Assembly (NCBI GenBank): GCA_018363915.1
Contig: JAGZMY010000021.1
Location: forward strand, 1-18,747
DNA: 18,747 bases
From: Anaerococcus vaginalis
GTDB lineage: Bacteria > Bacillota > Clostridia > Tissierellales > Peptoniphilaceae
Direction: 5' to 3'
In this document: piece after piece, positions 7,271 through 13,710 of the stretch
Position numbering within the stretch: the stretch's first letter is position 1
Layout of the letters: every line of letters begins with the position of its first letter
The notes under the pieces: generated by a model
The model's input: only the letters and a program-made list of their open reading frames with translations
Databases searched by the model: none
What the model was told of the DNA's origin: nothing
Translations under genes and position numbers: made by a program

Positions 7271-8215
7271 TTATTTTCTTTTGCTTTTAAATAAGCCTAG
7301 GCTTGATGCTCCTAATAAGCCCAAAATTGCTGATAGGCTTCCAACTCCTGTTTGTACATTTTCTCCAGCATTACTTACTTTGTTGCCTGTATTTATTGTG
7401 TTTGTTGCATTTGTTGTACCTGTTTTTTTATTTTTTCTGTTAGGATTTTTTTGGCTAGGATTTTGTGGTTTTTGATTTGCCATATCGTCTATGATTTTTA
7501 CTAAATCCCCATCATAAGCATCTTTTTCGCCCTTCATTTCCAAAAGTTCCCTTGCGAAAACTTCTTTACTATAACCAAGTATTTTTGCCATTTCGTCCCA
7601 AGTTGTAGCTTTTTGTAATTTTTCATATTGACGTCTCATAGCATCAACTCTTTCTTCACCAATAGAACTATCTTTTGCAGATTGCATAATTTCAAATCCT
7701 AATATGCCTAAATGTGCTTGCTTACTTTTTTCAAAAGCACCCTTTTCATTTAAAAGTTCACTCATTTTATATTCTTTAGGTTTTACTTTCTTTTCGTCTT
7801 TTGATTTTTCTTCATCAGTTTCTGAATTTTCTTTTTTGTCATCTGGTTTTTCTGTTTCGCCGTCTGGTTTTTCTGTTTCGTCATCTGGTTTTTCTGTTTC
7901 GTCATCTGGCTTTTCTGTTTCGCCGTCTGGTTTTTCTGTTTCGCCGTCTGGTTTTTCTGTTTCGCCATCTGGTTTTTCTGTTTCGTCATCTGGCTTTTCT
8001 TCTCCGTTTTCATTTACTGGAGCTTTCTTTATAGTGATTTTTTCATTTACAACATCTGATTTTTCTTCTGTTTTTACTTTTTCACTAGTTTTTACTGGCT
8101 CTTTTAAGGCATTTTCTACTGATTTTTCTTCGTTTGCTTTTGCGTTAGGAATTAATAAGCTTACTCCTAGTGCCAAGGCTAGACTAGCGCTTATAATTTT
8201 CTTATTTTTGTTCAT
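7271..8215 (-). CDS. Secreted wall-anchored protein with KPDxETE repeats
   Basis: A 314-residue secreted protein. I take the ATG at 8215 (MNKNKKIISASLALALG), which has AAAGGAG upstream; a longer reading to 8299 lacks a ribosome binding site. The signal peptide likely ends after NAKA (residue 27). An acidic, Pro-rich stalk follows with seven exact-length KPD(D/G)ETE repeats and an eighth decayed one. Then comes a small helical region with KMSELLNEKGAF and TTWDEMAKILGYSKEVFARELLEM, which I do not recognise. After an Asn/Lys/Thr-rich linker the tail has NVQTG (286-290), a hydrophobic segment and KSKRK. This looks like a sorting signal with NV in place of LP. Confidence 0.82.
   Translation of the reverse strand: MNKNKKIISASLALALGVSLLIPNAKANEEKSVENALKEPVKTSEKVKTEEKSDVVNEKITIKKAPVNENGEEKPDDETEKPDGETEKPDGETEKPDGETEKPDDETEKPDDETEKPDGETEKPDDKKENSETDEEKSKDEKKVKPKEYKMSELLNEKGAFEKSKQAHLGILGFEIMQSAKDSSIGEERVDAMRRQYEKLQKATTWDEMAKILGYSKEVFARELLEMKGEKDAYDGDLVKIIDDMANQKPQNPSQKNPNRKNKKTGTTNATNTINTGNKVSNAGENVQTGVGSLSAILGLLGASSLGLFKSKRK
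7829..7996 (-). repeat. 21-bp tandem repeats encoding KPDxETE
   Basis: Seven complete 21-bp units (7850-7996) and one degenerate unit (7829-7849) lie inside the wall-protein gene. Each unit encodes KPDDETE or KPDGETE. Units differ mainly at the D/G codon and in silent positions. The unit is a multiple of three, so copy-number change would alter stalk length without breaking the frame. Confidence 0.92.
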
Positions 8216-8335
8216 AAATTTTCTCCTTTTATTTATTTTTTTTAATATTCTTTCACTAAACATTATATATATTGTCAAATATTTTAAATATTTATCCATA
8301 AAATTAAATTCGAAAATTTCTAAACTATTTCCAAT

Positions 8336-8376
8336 AAAAAAATATGGGAAAATTTATCAATTTTACCCATATTTTT
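8336..8376 (-). terminator. Terminator of htrA
   Basis: Minus strand: AAATATGGG, an unpaired T, AAAATT, loop GATA, AATTTT, CCCATATTT, then a T run. The stem is about 15 bp with a single bulge. It begins about 8 bases after the htrA stop. A and T runs on both sides would let it work in either direction. Confidence 0.8.
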
Positions 8377-8383
8377 GATTTTT

Positions 8384-9613
8384 TTATGGTCTTAACCAAT
8401 CTGGCAATTGTTGACCTTCTTTTTCTTCTTTACTTTCTTCTTTTTTTGGATTTGCTTCTTTAAATTCTTCTACGTTTGATGAATCCATTGTAAATTTGAA
8501 ATCTATTTCTTTTTTCTCGCCTGCTCTTACAATTTGAATTTTGCAAGTATCTCCTACGCTATAATTTAATAGAATCTTTTTTAGGTTAGACATATCTTTT
8601 ACTTTTTGTCCATCTATTCCTGTAATTATATCGCCTTTTCTAAAATAATTTTTCGCATCATCTGAGATTGATTGTACAAATACTCCATCTTCGCTTCCTA
8701 CGTTTTTGCTATCTATATTATTGTATTGTAAAAGTAAATCCAAATTTATTCCTGTAATTCCCAAATATACTGAATTAAATTTACCGTTTTTGGCTATTTC
8801 TTTTATAACTTTTTTCGCCAAATTTACTGGAATTGCAAATCCTATTCCATCAGAATTTCCTGCCTTTGCTGTATTAATTCCTATAAGTTGTCCTTTTGAA
8901 TTTAGCAAGGCTCCTCCTGAGTTTCCAGAATTTATTGCAGCATCTGTTTGCATTAATCCATCCATTTGTGCTCCATTTTCAAATGAAACTGTCCTATCAA
9001 GTCCTGAAATTATTCCGCTTGTAACTGTTGATTGTAATTGAAGTCCTAATGGATTACCTATTGCTACTGATTTATCTCCTACTTTTACTGTATCGCTATC
9101 GCCTAAGTCGATTGGTTTTAAATTATTTGCCTCGACTTTTATAACTGCAAGGTCCAAGGTTGTATCATTCCAAACAAGTTTTGCTTTTTTTGTTTTATTA
9201 TTTGAAAACAAAACATTGATTTCGCTTGCATCTCCATTGCCTACAACGTGTGAATTTGTCAAAATATATCCGTCTTTTGTAACGATTGAGCCTGAGCCTA
9301 CTCCTTCAACATAGCCTGTTTGTTGACCCAAAATTGTATTTTGTGTAGTTTTTGTTTTTGTTGTAATTCCTACAACAGAATCTATACTTTTTTCAACAAC
9401 TGCTCTTTCCATTGTCATCTCATCGTTTGTTGTTATATTTACTACATTATTTTTTTTGGTATTTGAATTTGTATTAACTTCTTTTTTATTATTATCTGAT
9501 GTTTTTAATAAGCTACCCAAAAGTGAAAAAACTAAAAATCCACCCAAAACAGCTCCTATAAGTCCTGAAAGAAAATTAGAAAATCCACCAGAACCACGAT
9601 TTCTTCTAGACAT
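8384..9613 (-). CDS. htrA: Membrane-anchored HtrA/DegP-type serine protease
   Basis: A 409-residue extracytoplasmic quality-control protease. A short basic N-terminus (MSRRNRGSGG) and one Gly-rich membrane segment (about 12-36) anchor it, leaving the catalytic part outside. The trypsin-like domain (about 68-275) has His122 in LTNSHVVG, Asp154 in TTLDLAVIKV and Ser232 in INSGNSGGAL. One PDZ domain (about 285-375) follows with VFVQSISDDA and KGDIITGIDGQKV, and then a charged Lys/Glu tail. All catalytic residues are present. The ATG has AAGGAGG upstream. The gene is divergent from the XRE operon; I do not see a convincing promoter, only AT-rich TATAAT-like sequence at about 9640-9652. Confidence 0.94.
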   Translation of the reverse strand: MSRRNRGSGGFSNFLSGLIGAVLGGFLVFSLLGSLLKTSDNNKKEVNTNSNTKKNNVVNITTNDEMTMERAVVEKSIDSVVGITTKTKTTQNTILGQQTGYVEGVGSGSIVTKDGYILTNSHVVGNGDASEINVLFSNNKTKKAKLVWNDTTLDLAVIKVEANNLKPIDLGDSDTVKVGDKSVAIGNPLGLQLQSTVTSGIISGLDRTVSFENGAQMDGLMQTDAAINSGNSGGALLNSKGQLIGINTAKAGNSDGIGFAIPVNLAKKVIKEIAKNGKFNSVYLGITGINLDLLLQYNNIDSKNVGSEDGVFVQSISDDAKNYFRKGDIITGIDGQKVKDMSNLKKILLNYSVGDTCKIQIVRAGEKKEIDFKFTMDSSNVEEFKEANPKKEESKEEKEGQQLPDWLRP

Positions 9614-9809
9614 CTATTCCTCCTTATTATTCTTTCCTATATTATTATATAAAAAATTGTAAATAATATGTTATAGATAAGTAGAAATTTGATTTTGTAA
9701 ATTTCTTTAAATGATTTTTCTATTTTTCTCTAGTGTCGCATTTAATTTTACAACCTATCAATTAAAAATAAATAATTTATCTTAAATTCTAAGTTAATAT
9801 TTTCATTCC

Positions 9810-9838
9810 TTGAACTTAAATGACTGATATTGTATAAT
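9810..9838 (+). promoter_or_regulatory. Promoter of the XRE-ImmA-mnmM operon
   Basis: TTGAAC (9810-9815), a 17-base spacer and TATAAT (9833-9838) form a strong sigma-A promoter. The predicted start is near 9845, leaving a leader of about 64 bases before the XRE gene. Confidence 0.82.
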
Positions 9839-9855
9839 TATGTCATTAAATGACT
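9816..9855 (+). promoter_or_regulatory. Operator array with TTAAATGACT repeats
   Basis: The 10-mer TTAAATGACT occurs at 9816-9825 (in the promoter spacer) and again at 9846-9855, exactly 30 bp apart, so on the same face of the helix. The second copy is part of a dyad GTCATT-A-AATGAC (9842-9854) over the transcription start. This is the usual arrangement for autoregulation by the XRE protein encoded next. Confidence 0.65.
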
Positions 9856-9860
9856 TAATT

Positions 9861-9882
9861 AAATTTAAGTATGCTTAAATTT
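9861..9882 (+). promoter_or_regulatory. Leader dyad before the XRE gene
   Basis: A perfect 9-bp inverted repeat AAATTTAAG/CTTAAATTT with a 4-base centre lies in the transcribed leader. An alternative small stem ATGCT/AGCAT (9871-9875 with 9886-9890) overlaps it. It could be a second operator or a leader hairpin; its role is unknown. Confidence 0.45.
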
Positions 9883-9908
9883 TTGAGCATATATTAAAAG
9901 GAGAAATT

Positions 9909-10307
9909 ATGAGTTTTGAATCTAAGTTAAGAAAGCTTCGTGAAAATAAAAATTTAACTCAAGAAGAGCTAGCAAAGCTTGTTGGTGTTTCTTTAAAAAC
10001 TATTTCAAGATATGAAATGGGAGAATCGAAACCGAGATATAGAAAAATTTATGACAAGCTTGCAGAGGTTTTGGACACTAGCCACGATTATCTTGTAACT
10101 GATGAAGAGAATTTTATTCTTGATGCTAGGGAAAAATATGGCTACAAGGGAGCAAGAGATGCAAAGGAAATGGTTGATGGGGTAATTGGTCTTATGGCTG
10201 GTGGAGAAATAAATGAGGAAGATAAAAAAGCAATCCTTGATTCTATCCAAGAGGCCTACTATATTGCAAAAAATAAAAATAAAAAATATAATCCTCACAA
10301 GGATTAG
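9909..10307 (+). CDS. XRE-family transcriptional regulator
   Basis: A 132-residue Cro/C1-type repressor. The N-terminal helix-turn-helix is clear: LRKLRENKNLTQEELAKLVG and VSLKTISRYEMGESKPR (about 7-43), given here in two pieces. The C-terminal part (about 66-132) is charged and likely mediates dimerisation. The ATG has AAAGGAG nine bases upstream. It is followed after seven bases by an ImmA/IrrE-like peptidase, the classic partner that inactivates such repressors by cleavage. The dyads at its own promoter are its most likely targets. No phage or conjugative genes are nearby, so this may be a resident stress switch. Confidence 0.9.
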   Translation: MSFESKLRKLRENKNLTQEELAKLVGVSLKTISRYEMGESKPRYRKIYDKLAEVLDTSHDYLVTDEENFILDAREKYGYKGARDAKEMVDGVIGLMAGGEINEEDKKAILDSIQEAYYIAKNKNKKYNPHKD

Positions 10308-10314
10308 GTGAAAT

Positions 10315-10866
10315 ATGTCTTTTTTATACGATGAAATTTTTGATGATGTAAAAAAATTAATTAAAAAATATGACAGCAGAAATCCAAAAGAAATTTTAAT
10401 TCAAAGGGGCGTAAATATAATTGCTTTTAAGGAAAATACAAAACTTTTGGGTATGTATAAAATTATCAAAAGAAATTCTTTTGTTTTTTACAATCCCTTT
10501 GTTGACAAAAGAATTCAAAATATGGTTTTTGCTCACGAATTGGGCCATGACCTTTATCACAAAGATATGGCAAAAAATGAAAATCTGATTGAGTATGAAC
10601 TTTTTGATATAAATAGTGAAATGGAATTGTGTGCAAATATTTTTGCAGCTCATCTTCTTTTGGATGAAAAAGAACTGATAAATGATGTAAAAGCAGGCTA
10701 CACTTACAACCAACTAGCCTCTATGTATAATGTGAATGTAAATCTTATGATTTTTAAATTAAATGAGATGCATAGGATGGGCATGAATATAAAAAAAGAA
10801 GAAGCTGATCCTAATTTTTTTAAGGATATTGACGGCAAGGATATAAGAAATCATGATATATACTGA
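10315..10866 (+). CDS. ImmA/IrrE-family metallopeptidase
   Basis: A 183-residue predicted zinc peptidase of the COG2856 family. The zinc-binding HELGH is at 74-78 (VFAHELGHDLYH), and a third ligand is probably Glu104 in EMELCANIFAAHLLL. Relatives ImmA (ICEBs1) and IrrE (Deinococcus) cleave an XRE repressor in response to DNA damage or other stress. Its gene starts seven bases after the XRE gene, and its end overlaps the methyltransferase start by 14 bp, so all three are co-translated. The substrate is inferred to be the adjacent XRE protein. Confidence 0.9.
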   Translation: MSFLYDEIFDDVKKLIKKYDSRNPKEILIQRGVNIIAFKENTKLLGMYKIIKRNSFVFYNPFVDKRIQNMVFAHELGHDLYHKDMAKNENLIEYELFDINSEMELCANIFAAHLLLDEKELINDVKAGYTYNQLASMYNVNVNLMIFKLNEMHRMGMNIKKEEADPNFFKDIDGKDIRNHDIY

Positions 10867-11416
10867 TGAAGTTATAAATAATCCGGTAAAACTTTCCCAT
10901 TATTTGATAGAAAATAGGGTGGAAAATAATATAAGAGCTTTCGATATGACAGCAGGAAATGGTAATGATTCAAAATTTATTTTGGATAAGAAAAATCCCA
11001 AAATTTTGTATGCTTTTGATATACAAAAACTTTCACAAGAAAGATGTAAAAAACTTATAGGTCAAAGGGATAATTTTAAATTTATCCTAGATGATCACAA
11101 AAATATTGAAAAATATATAGAAGAAAAAATCGACCTTTTTATTTATAATTTGGGATTTTTGCCAAAAGGAGATAAGTCAATTACAACAAATTATAAGTCT
11201 GTGATACAATCTCTAAAATCTTGTTTGGATTTATTAAATGAAAATGGACTTATTCTTATAACTTTTTATCCAGGTCATGATGAAGGCAAAAATGAGGAAA
11301 AATATGTGGGAGAATTTTTAAAAAATCTAGATCAAAAAACATTTCAAGTCATAAAATATAATTTTTATAATCAAATAAACAATCCTCCCTTCCTTATTTC
11401 CATAAGAAAAGTGTGA
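10853..11416 (+). CDS. mnmM: MnmM (YtqB)-like SAM-dependent methyltransferase
   Basis: A 187-residue class I methyltransferase of the YtqB family (Pfam rRNA_methylase). Motif I is FDMTAGNGNDSKFI (about 30-43), the acidic second strand end is YAFDIQ, and the family signature NLGFLPKGDKSITT lies near 99-112. The later TFYPGHDEGKNEE is also typical. B. subtilis and S. aureus YtqB (MnmM) complete the wobble base mnm5U34 in certain tRNAs by methylating nm5U. The start overlaps the ImmA gene by 14 bp. Finding it inside an XRE/ImmA operon is unusual. Motif I has DMTAGNGND where relatives often have DATxGNGHD. Confidence 0.85.
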   Translation: MIYTDEVINNPVKLSHYLIENRVENNIRAFDMTAGNGNDSKFILDKKNPKILYAFDIQKLSQERCKKLIGQRDNFKFILDDHKNIEKYIEEKIDLFIYNLGFLPKGDKSITTNYKSVIQSLKSCLDLLNENGLILITFYPGHDEGKNEEKYVGEFLKNLDQKTFQVIKYNFYNQINNPPFLISIRKV

Positions 11417-11430
11417 AAGAAATTTTTATT

Positions 11431-11439
11431 TGTTATAAT
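11431..11439 (+). promoter_or_regulatory. Extended -10 promoter before the S41 protease gene
   Basis: TGTTATAAT is an extended -10 element (TGnTATAAT) lying 15 bases after the mnmM stop and 22 bases before the S41 start. The -35 region is weak. It would allow the protease gene to be expressed without the XRE promoter. Confidence 0.5.
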
Positions 11440-11461
11440 TAATTAGGAAAGGATAAATTAG

Positions 11462-12787
11462 ATGAAAAAAAGAAGACTTTTTCCCTTTGCTATAATTTCA
11501 CTCTTACTTATTTTGGCTTTTTTGAATTTTACAAGTCCAAAAAATGCCGAAAAAATAAATCTTCCAAGCTTGGAAGAAAAAAAGATGAGAGATTTGACAA
11601 AGGATAAATATATAGAAGATTTTGAATTTGCCTACAATATTTTAGAAACTTATTATCCTTATTTTGACATAAATAAGAAAATTAATAATATTGACTGGTT
11701 AGGAAAAAAAGATACTTTCAAAAAATATATAGAAAATTCCAAAAATGATGTGGACTTTGGCTTGAGAATGAATAAAATTTTGTATGAGCTAAATAACGAC
11801 CACACCCAAATAATTGACCAAAATCAGGCAGTTGAAATGTATATAACCTACTACAAAATGCCAGAAAATGATTGGCGTCATTATATAAGCCATGTTTATG
11901 AAAAGGAAAATGTAAGAAGAAGGTACAATTTAGATAATAAAAAAATAAATGATTATTTGAAATACAACCAGTATGAAACAAAAGCTAAAATAAATAAAAA
12001 TAATAATATTTTAGGAAAGGCAACAGAAAATTCCAACGAAATTCGTACAGACAATATTGAAGCTAAAGATATAAATGATAAGATAGGATATTTAAAAATT
12101 AATTCAATGGTAAATTATGATTATTCAAATTATGACCGAAAAAAATTGAAAGCCTATCTAAAAAAAGCAAAAAATAAAAAAGCTCTAGTTATTGATATAA
12201 GAGGAAATACTGGTGGCGATTCTAGATATTGGCAAGATTTTCTTCTTCCACAAATTATAGATAAGCCATATTCTACAAGTTATTATTCTTTTATCAAAAA
12301 AGGAGATTTAAATAAGAAAGTAATAAGCCAAGAAAAATACAAAGAAGGCGTAAGCGAATTTTTAAATGCAAGTAATTTTTCAAATGATACAAAAGAAATA
12401 CTTTCAAAATTTGATTATTACACAAATTATCCTGCAAAAATAAGCCCAAGCGAAGATTCCATAAAATTCAAAGGAAACATCTATCTTCTTATAGATTCGT
12501 CAGTATTTTCATCAGCAGAAATGCTAGCATCTTTTTGTAAAGAAACAAAACTTGCAACAATTGTAGGAAGCCAAAGCAAAGGAGATGGAATTGGAACTGA
12601 CCCTTTGCAAATTGATTTGCCAAATTCTGGATATGTATTGAGATTTCCAAAAGAAATCGGAGTGACTGAATCAGGATATATAAACGAAATAGAAAAAACA
12701 AATCCTGACATAAATATAGATTCAAATAGATTTGATGAAATAAAAGACCAACCAATAATACAAAAAATTATAGAAATAGAAGGCTAA
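11462..12787 (+). CDS. Secreted or membrane-anchored S41 family peptidase
   Basis: A 441-residue protease related to C-terminal processing and tricorn-type S41 enzymes. Residues about 5-24 form an N-terminal membrane anchor or signal sequence (RRLFPFAIISLLLILAFLNF). An N-terminal helical part (about 45-125) is followed, without an obvious PDZ domain, by the S41 core: ALVIDIRGNTGGDSRYW (241-257), the nucleophile region LIDSSVFSSAEM (343-354, Ser350 or Ser351) and IVGSQSKGDG (367-376). It acts outside the membrane; the substrate is unknown. AAAGGA precedes the ATG. The stop codon lies within a hairpin (12776-12797), and a mobile-like element follows immediately. Confidence 0.85.
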   Translation: MKKRRLFPFAIISLLLILAFLNFTSPKNAEKINLPSLEEKKMRDLTKDKYIEDFEFAYNILETYYPYFDINKKINNIDWLGKKDTFKKYIENSKNDVDFGLRMNKILYELNNDHTQIIDQNQAVEMYITYYKMPENDWRHYISHVYEKENVRRRYNLDNKKINDYLKYNQYETKAKINKNNNILGKATENSNEIRTDNIEAKDINDKIGYLKINSMVNYDYSNYDRKKLKAYLKKAKNKKALVIDIRGNTGGDSRYWQDFLLPQIIDKPYSTSYYSFIKKGDLNKKVISQEKYKEGVSEFLNASNFSNDTKEILSKFDYYTNYPAKISPSEDSIKFKGNIYLLIDSSVFSSAEMLASFCKETKLATIVGSQSKGDGIGTDPLQIDLPNSGYVLRFPKEIGVTESGYINEIEKTNPDINIDSNRFDEIKDQPIIQKIIEIEG

Positions 12788-12797
12788 GGCCTTCTAT
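12776..12797 (+). repeat. 22-bp hairpin repeat, copy 1 (end of S41 gene)
   Basis: ATAGAAGGC, TAAG, GCCTTCTAT: a 9-bp perfect stem with a 4-base loop that contains the S41 stop codon. An identical copy in direct orientation (judged by the asymmetric loop) occurs at 13000-13021. Copy 1 may be a weak terminator or the original site into which the element between the copies inserted. Confidence 0.85.
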
Positions 12798-12999
12798 CAG
12801 ACTGTTGACAAACTAAAAATTTGCCCATTTCGGCCAGATAAACAACCGTTGATTTCGGTTGTTTATCACGATTCATCGTGTGCAACGAGCGGAGAAATCT
12901 CATGAGATCTCTCCATGCGTTCGTTTCACTCACTTAGTCGAGATGGGTTATAGCGTAATTTTATTTTTGAATTATTAAACTGACTTTGTCTACGCTCTG
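12798..12999. mobile_element. MITE-like structured element, 202 bp, non-coding
   Basis: The ends are imperfect inverted repeats (12798-12814 against 12983-12999, 13 of 17 matching, core GACAAA). Inside lies a set of nested stems: CCCATTTCG/CGAGATGGG (12824-12832 with 12939-12947); a perfect 12-bp stem 12837-12848/12856-12867; a small CACGAT/ATCGTG dyad (12867-12880); and an 11-bp stem with one mismatch (12891-12901/12904-12914). The core is about 46% GC by hand count, well above its surroundings. No open frame of note. It is bracketed by identical 22-bp sequences. This fits a non-autonomous mobile element or structured intergenic repeat, possibly transcribed. Confidence 0.7.
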
Positions 13000-13021
13000 A
13001 TAGAAGGCTAAGGCCTTCTAT
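13000..13021 (+). repeat. 22-bp hairpin repeat, copy 2
   Basis: Identical to 12776-12797 and in the same orientation. It closes the right side of the structured element and ends one base before the putative mntP -35 hexamer. Confidence 0.85.
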
Positions 13022-13049
13022 TTGCTTATATAAAAATATCAAGTATAGT
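13022..13049 (+). promoter_or_regulatory. Putative mntP promoter
   Basis: TTGCTT (13022-13027), 16-base spacer, TATAGT (13044-13049). A moderate match to sigma-A promoters, 41 bases before the mntP ATG. The leader is too short to hold the yybP-ykoY manganese riboswitch often found before mntP. Confidence 0.45.
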
Positions 13050-13089
13050 TTCTTCGTTGATAATTTTTTTCCGAAAAAAAGGAGTAGTA

Positions 13090-13647
13090 ATGAGTCTTAT
13101 TTCAATTTTAATTTTAGCTATCGGACTTAGCATGGATGCTTTTGCAGCAAGCATTTGTCAAGGTCTTCAAATAAAAGAAAATAACATAAAAAATACCCTA
13201 AGCATTGGACTTTGTTTTGGAATTTTTCAAGCACTTATGCCAATAATTGGTTATTTTCTTGCATCAAGTTTTGCAAATTCAATCAAAGCAATTGACCATT
13301 GGGTTGCCTTTATTTTATTATTTATAATTGGCTTTCAAATGATAAGAGAATCAAAAGATGCAAGTTGTGAAATAAGCCATGGTTTAAGCTTAAAATCTCT
13401 ATTTTCACTTGGAATCGCAACAAGCATTGATGCAATGGCAGTTGGCGTTTCCTTTGCATTTTTGAATGTAAATATATTTTCTTCAAGCACAATAATAGGA
13501 ATAACAACCTTTATTCTCTCATCAATAGCCTTTAAAATAGGAAATAAATTGGGCATGAAAAGCAAACAAATTTCAGAGCTTATTGGTGGAGTAATTTTAA
13601 TTTTATTAGGAACAAAAATTCTAATTGAGCACTTATTTTTACAATAA
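13090..13647 (+). CDS. mntP: Manganese efflux pump MntP
   Basis: A 185-residue membrane protein of the MntP (YebN) family with six predicted membrane segments in two similar halves. The conserved acidic residues are visible: Asp16 in SMDAFAAS and Asp114 in TSIDAMAVG, the signature pair of the family, which lie in the transport path. It exports excess Mn2+ from the cytoplasm. I take the ATG at 13090, with AAAGGAG seven bases upstream; an upstream ATG at 13057 gives 11 extra residues, has no ribosome binding site, and lacks homology to the family start. The gene stands alone, just downstream of the structured repeat element, and ends in its own terminator. Confidence 0.93.
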   Translation: MSLISILILAIGLSMDAFAASICQGLQIKENNIKNTLSIGLCFGIFQALMPIIGYFLASSFANSIKAIDHWVAFILLFIIGFQMIRESKDASCEISHGLSLKSLFSLGIATSIDAMAVGVSFAFLNVNIFSSSTIIGITTFILSSIAFKIGNKLGMKSKQISELIGGVILILLGTKILIEHLFLQ

Positions 13648-13656
13648 GTGCTTTTT
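13628..13656 (+). terminator. mntP terminator
   Basis: AGCACTTAT (13628-13636), a 7-base loop, ATAAGTGCT (13644-13652), then a T run. The left arm lies within the last codons of mntP. Confidence 0.82.
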
Positions 13657-13668
13657 ATTTGCAATTAA

Positions 13669-13695
13669 AAAAACTTCCAATTTATGGAAGTTTTT
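13669..13695 (-). terminator. Terminator of the permease-phosphoribosyltransferase operon
   Basis: A perfect 11-bp stem AAAAACTTCCA/TGGAAGTTTTT with a 5-base loop. On the minus strand seven T residues follow, 16 bases after the phosphoribosyltransferase stop. It can also back up the mntP terminator on the other strand. Confidence 0.8.
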
Positions 13696-13710
13696 CCTCT
13701 TATTTCTATA

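Noticed and set aside
7783..8034. Other open frames across the 21-bp repeats on both strands
   Set aside because: Artefacts of a repeat unit that is a multiple of three and lacks stops; the frame with signal peptide and sorting-like tail is the real gene.
8262..8278. TTGACA and TATAAT upstream of the repeat-stalk protein gene
   Set aside because: On the minus strand the two hexamers are only five bases apart, so they cannot form one promoter; either may belong to another weak promoter that I cannot define.
7704..8378. 224-codon + strand frame rich in Ser/Phe/Gly repeats opposite the wall-protein gene
   Set aside because: It is the antisense shadow of the 21-bp repeat array, which has no stops in several frames; no ribosome binding site.
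12798..13089. yybP-ykoY manganese riboswitch before mntP
   Set aside because: I looked for its conserved core in the leader and did not find it; the structures there belong to the repeat element, and the predicted mntP leader is only about 35-40 bases.
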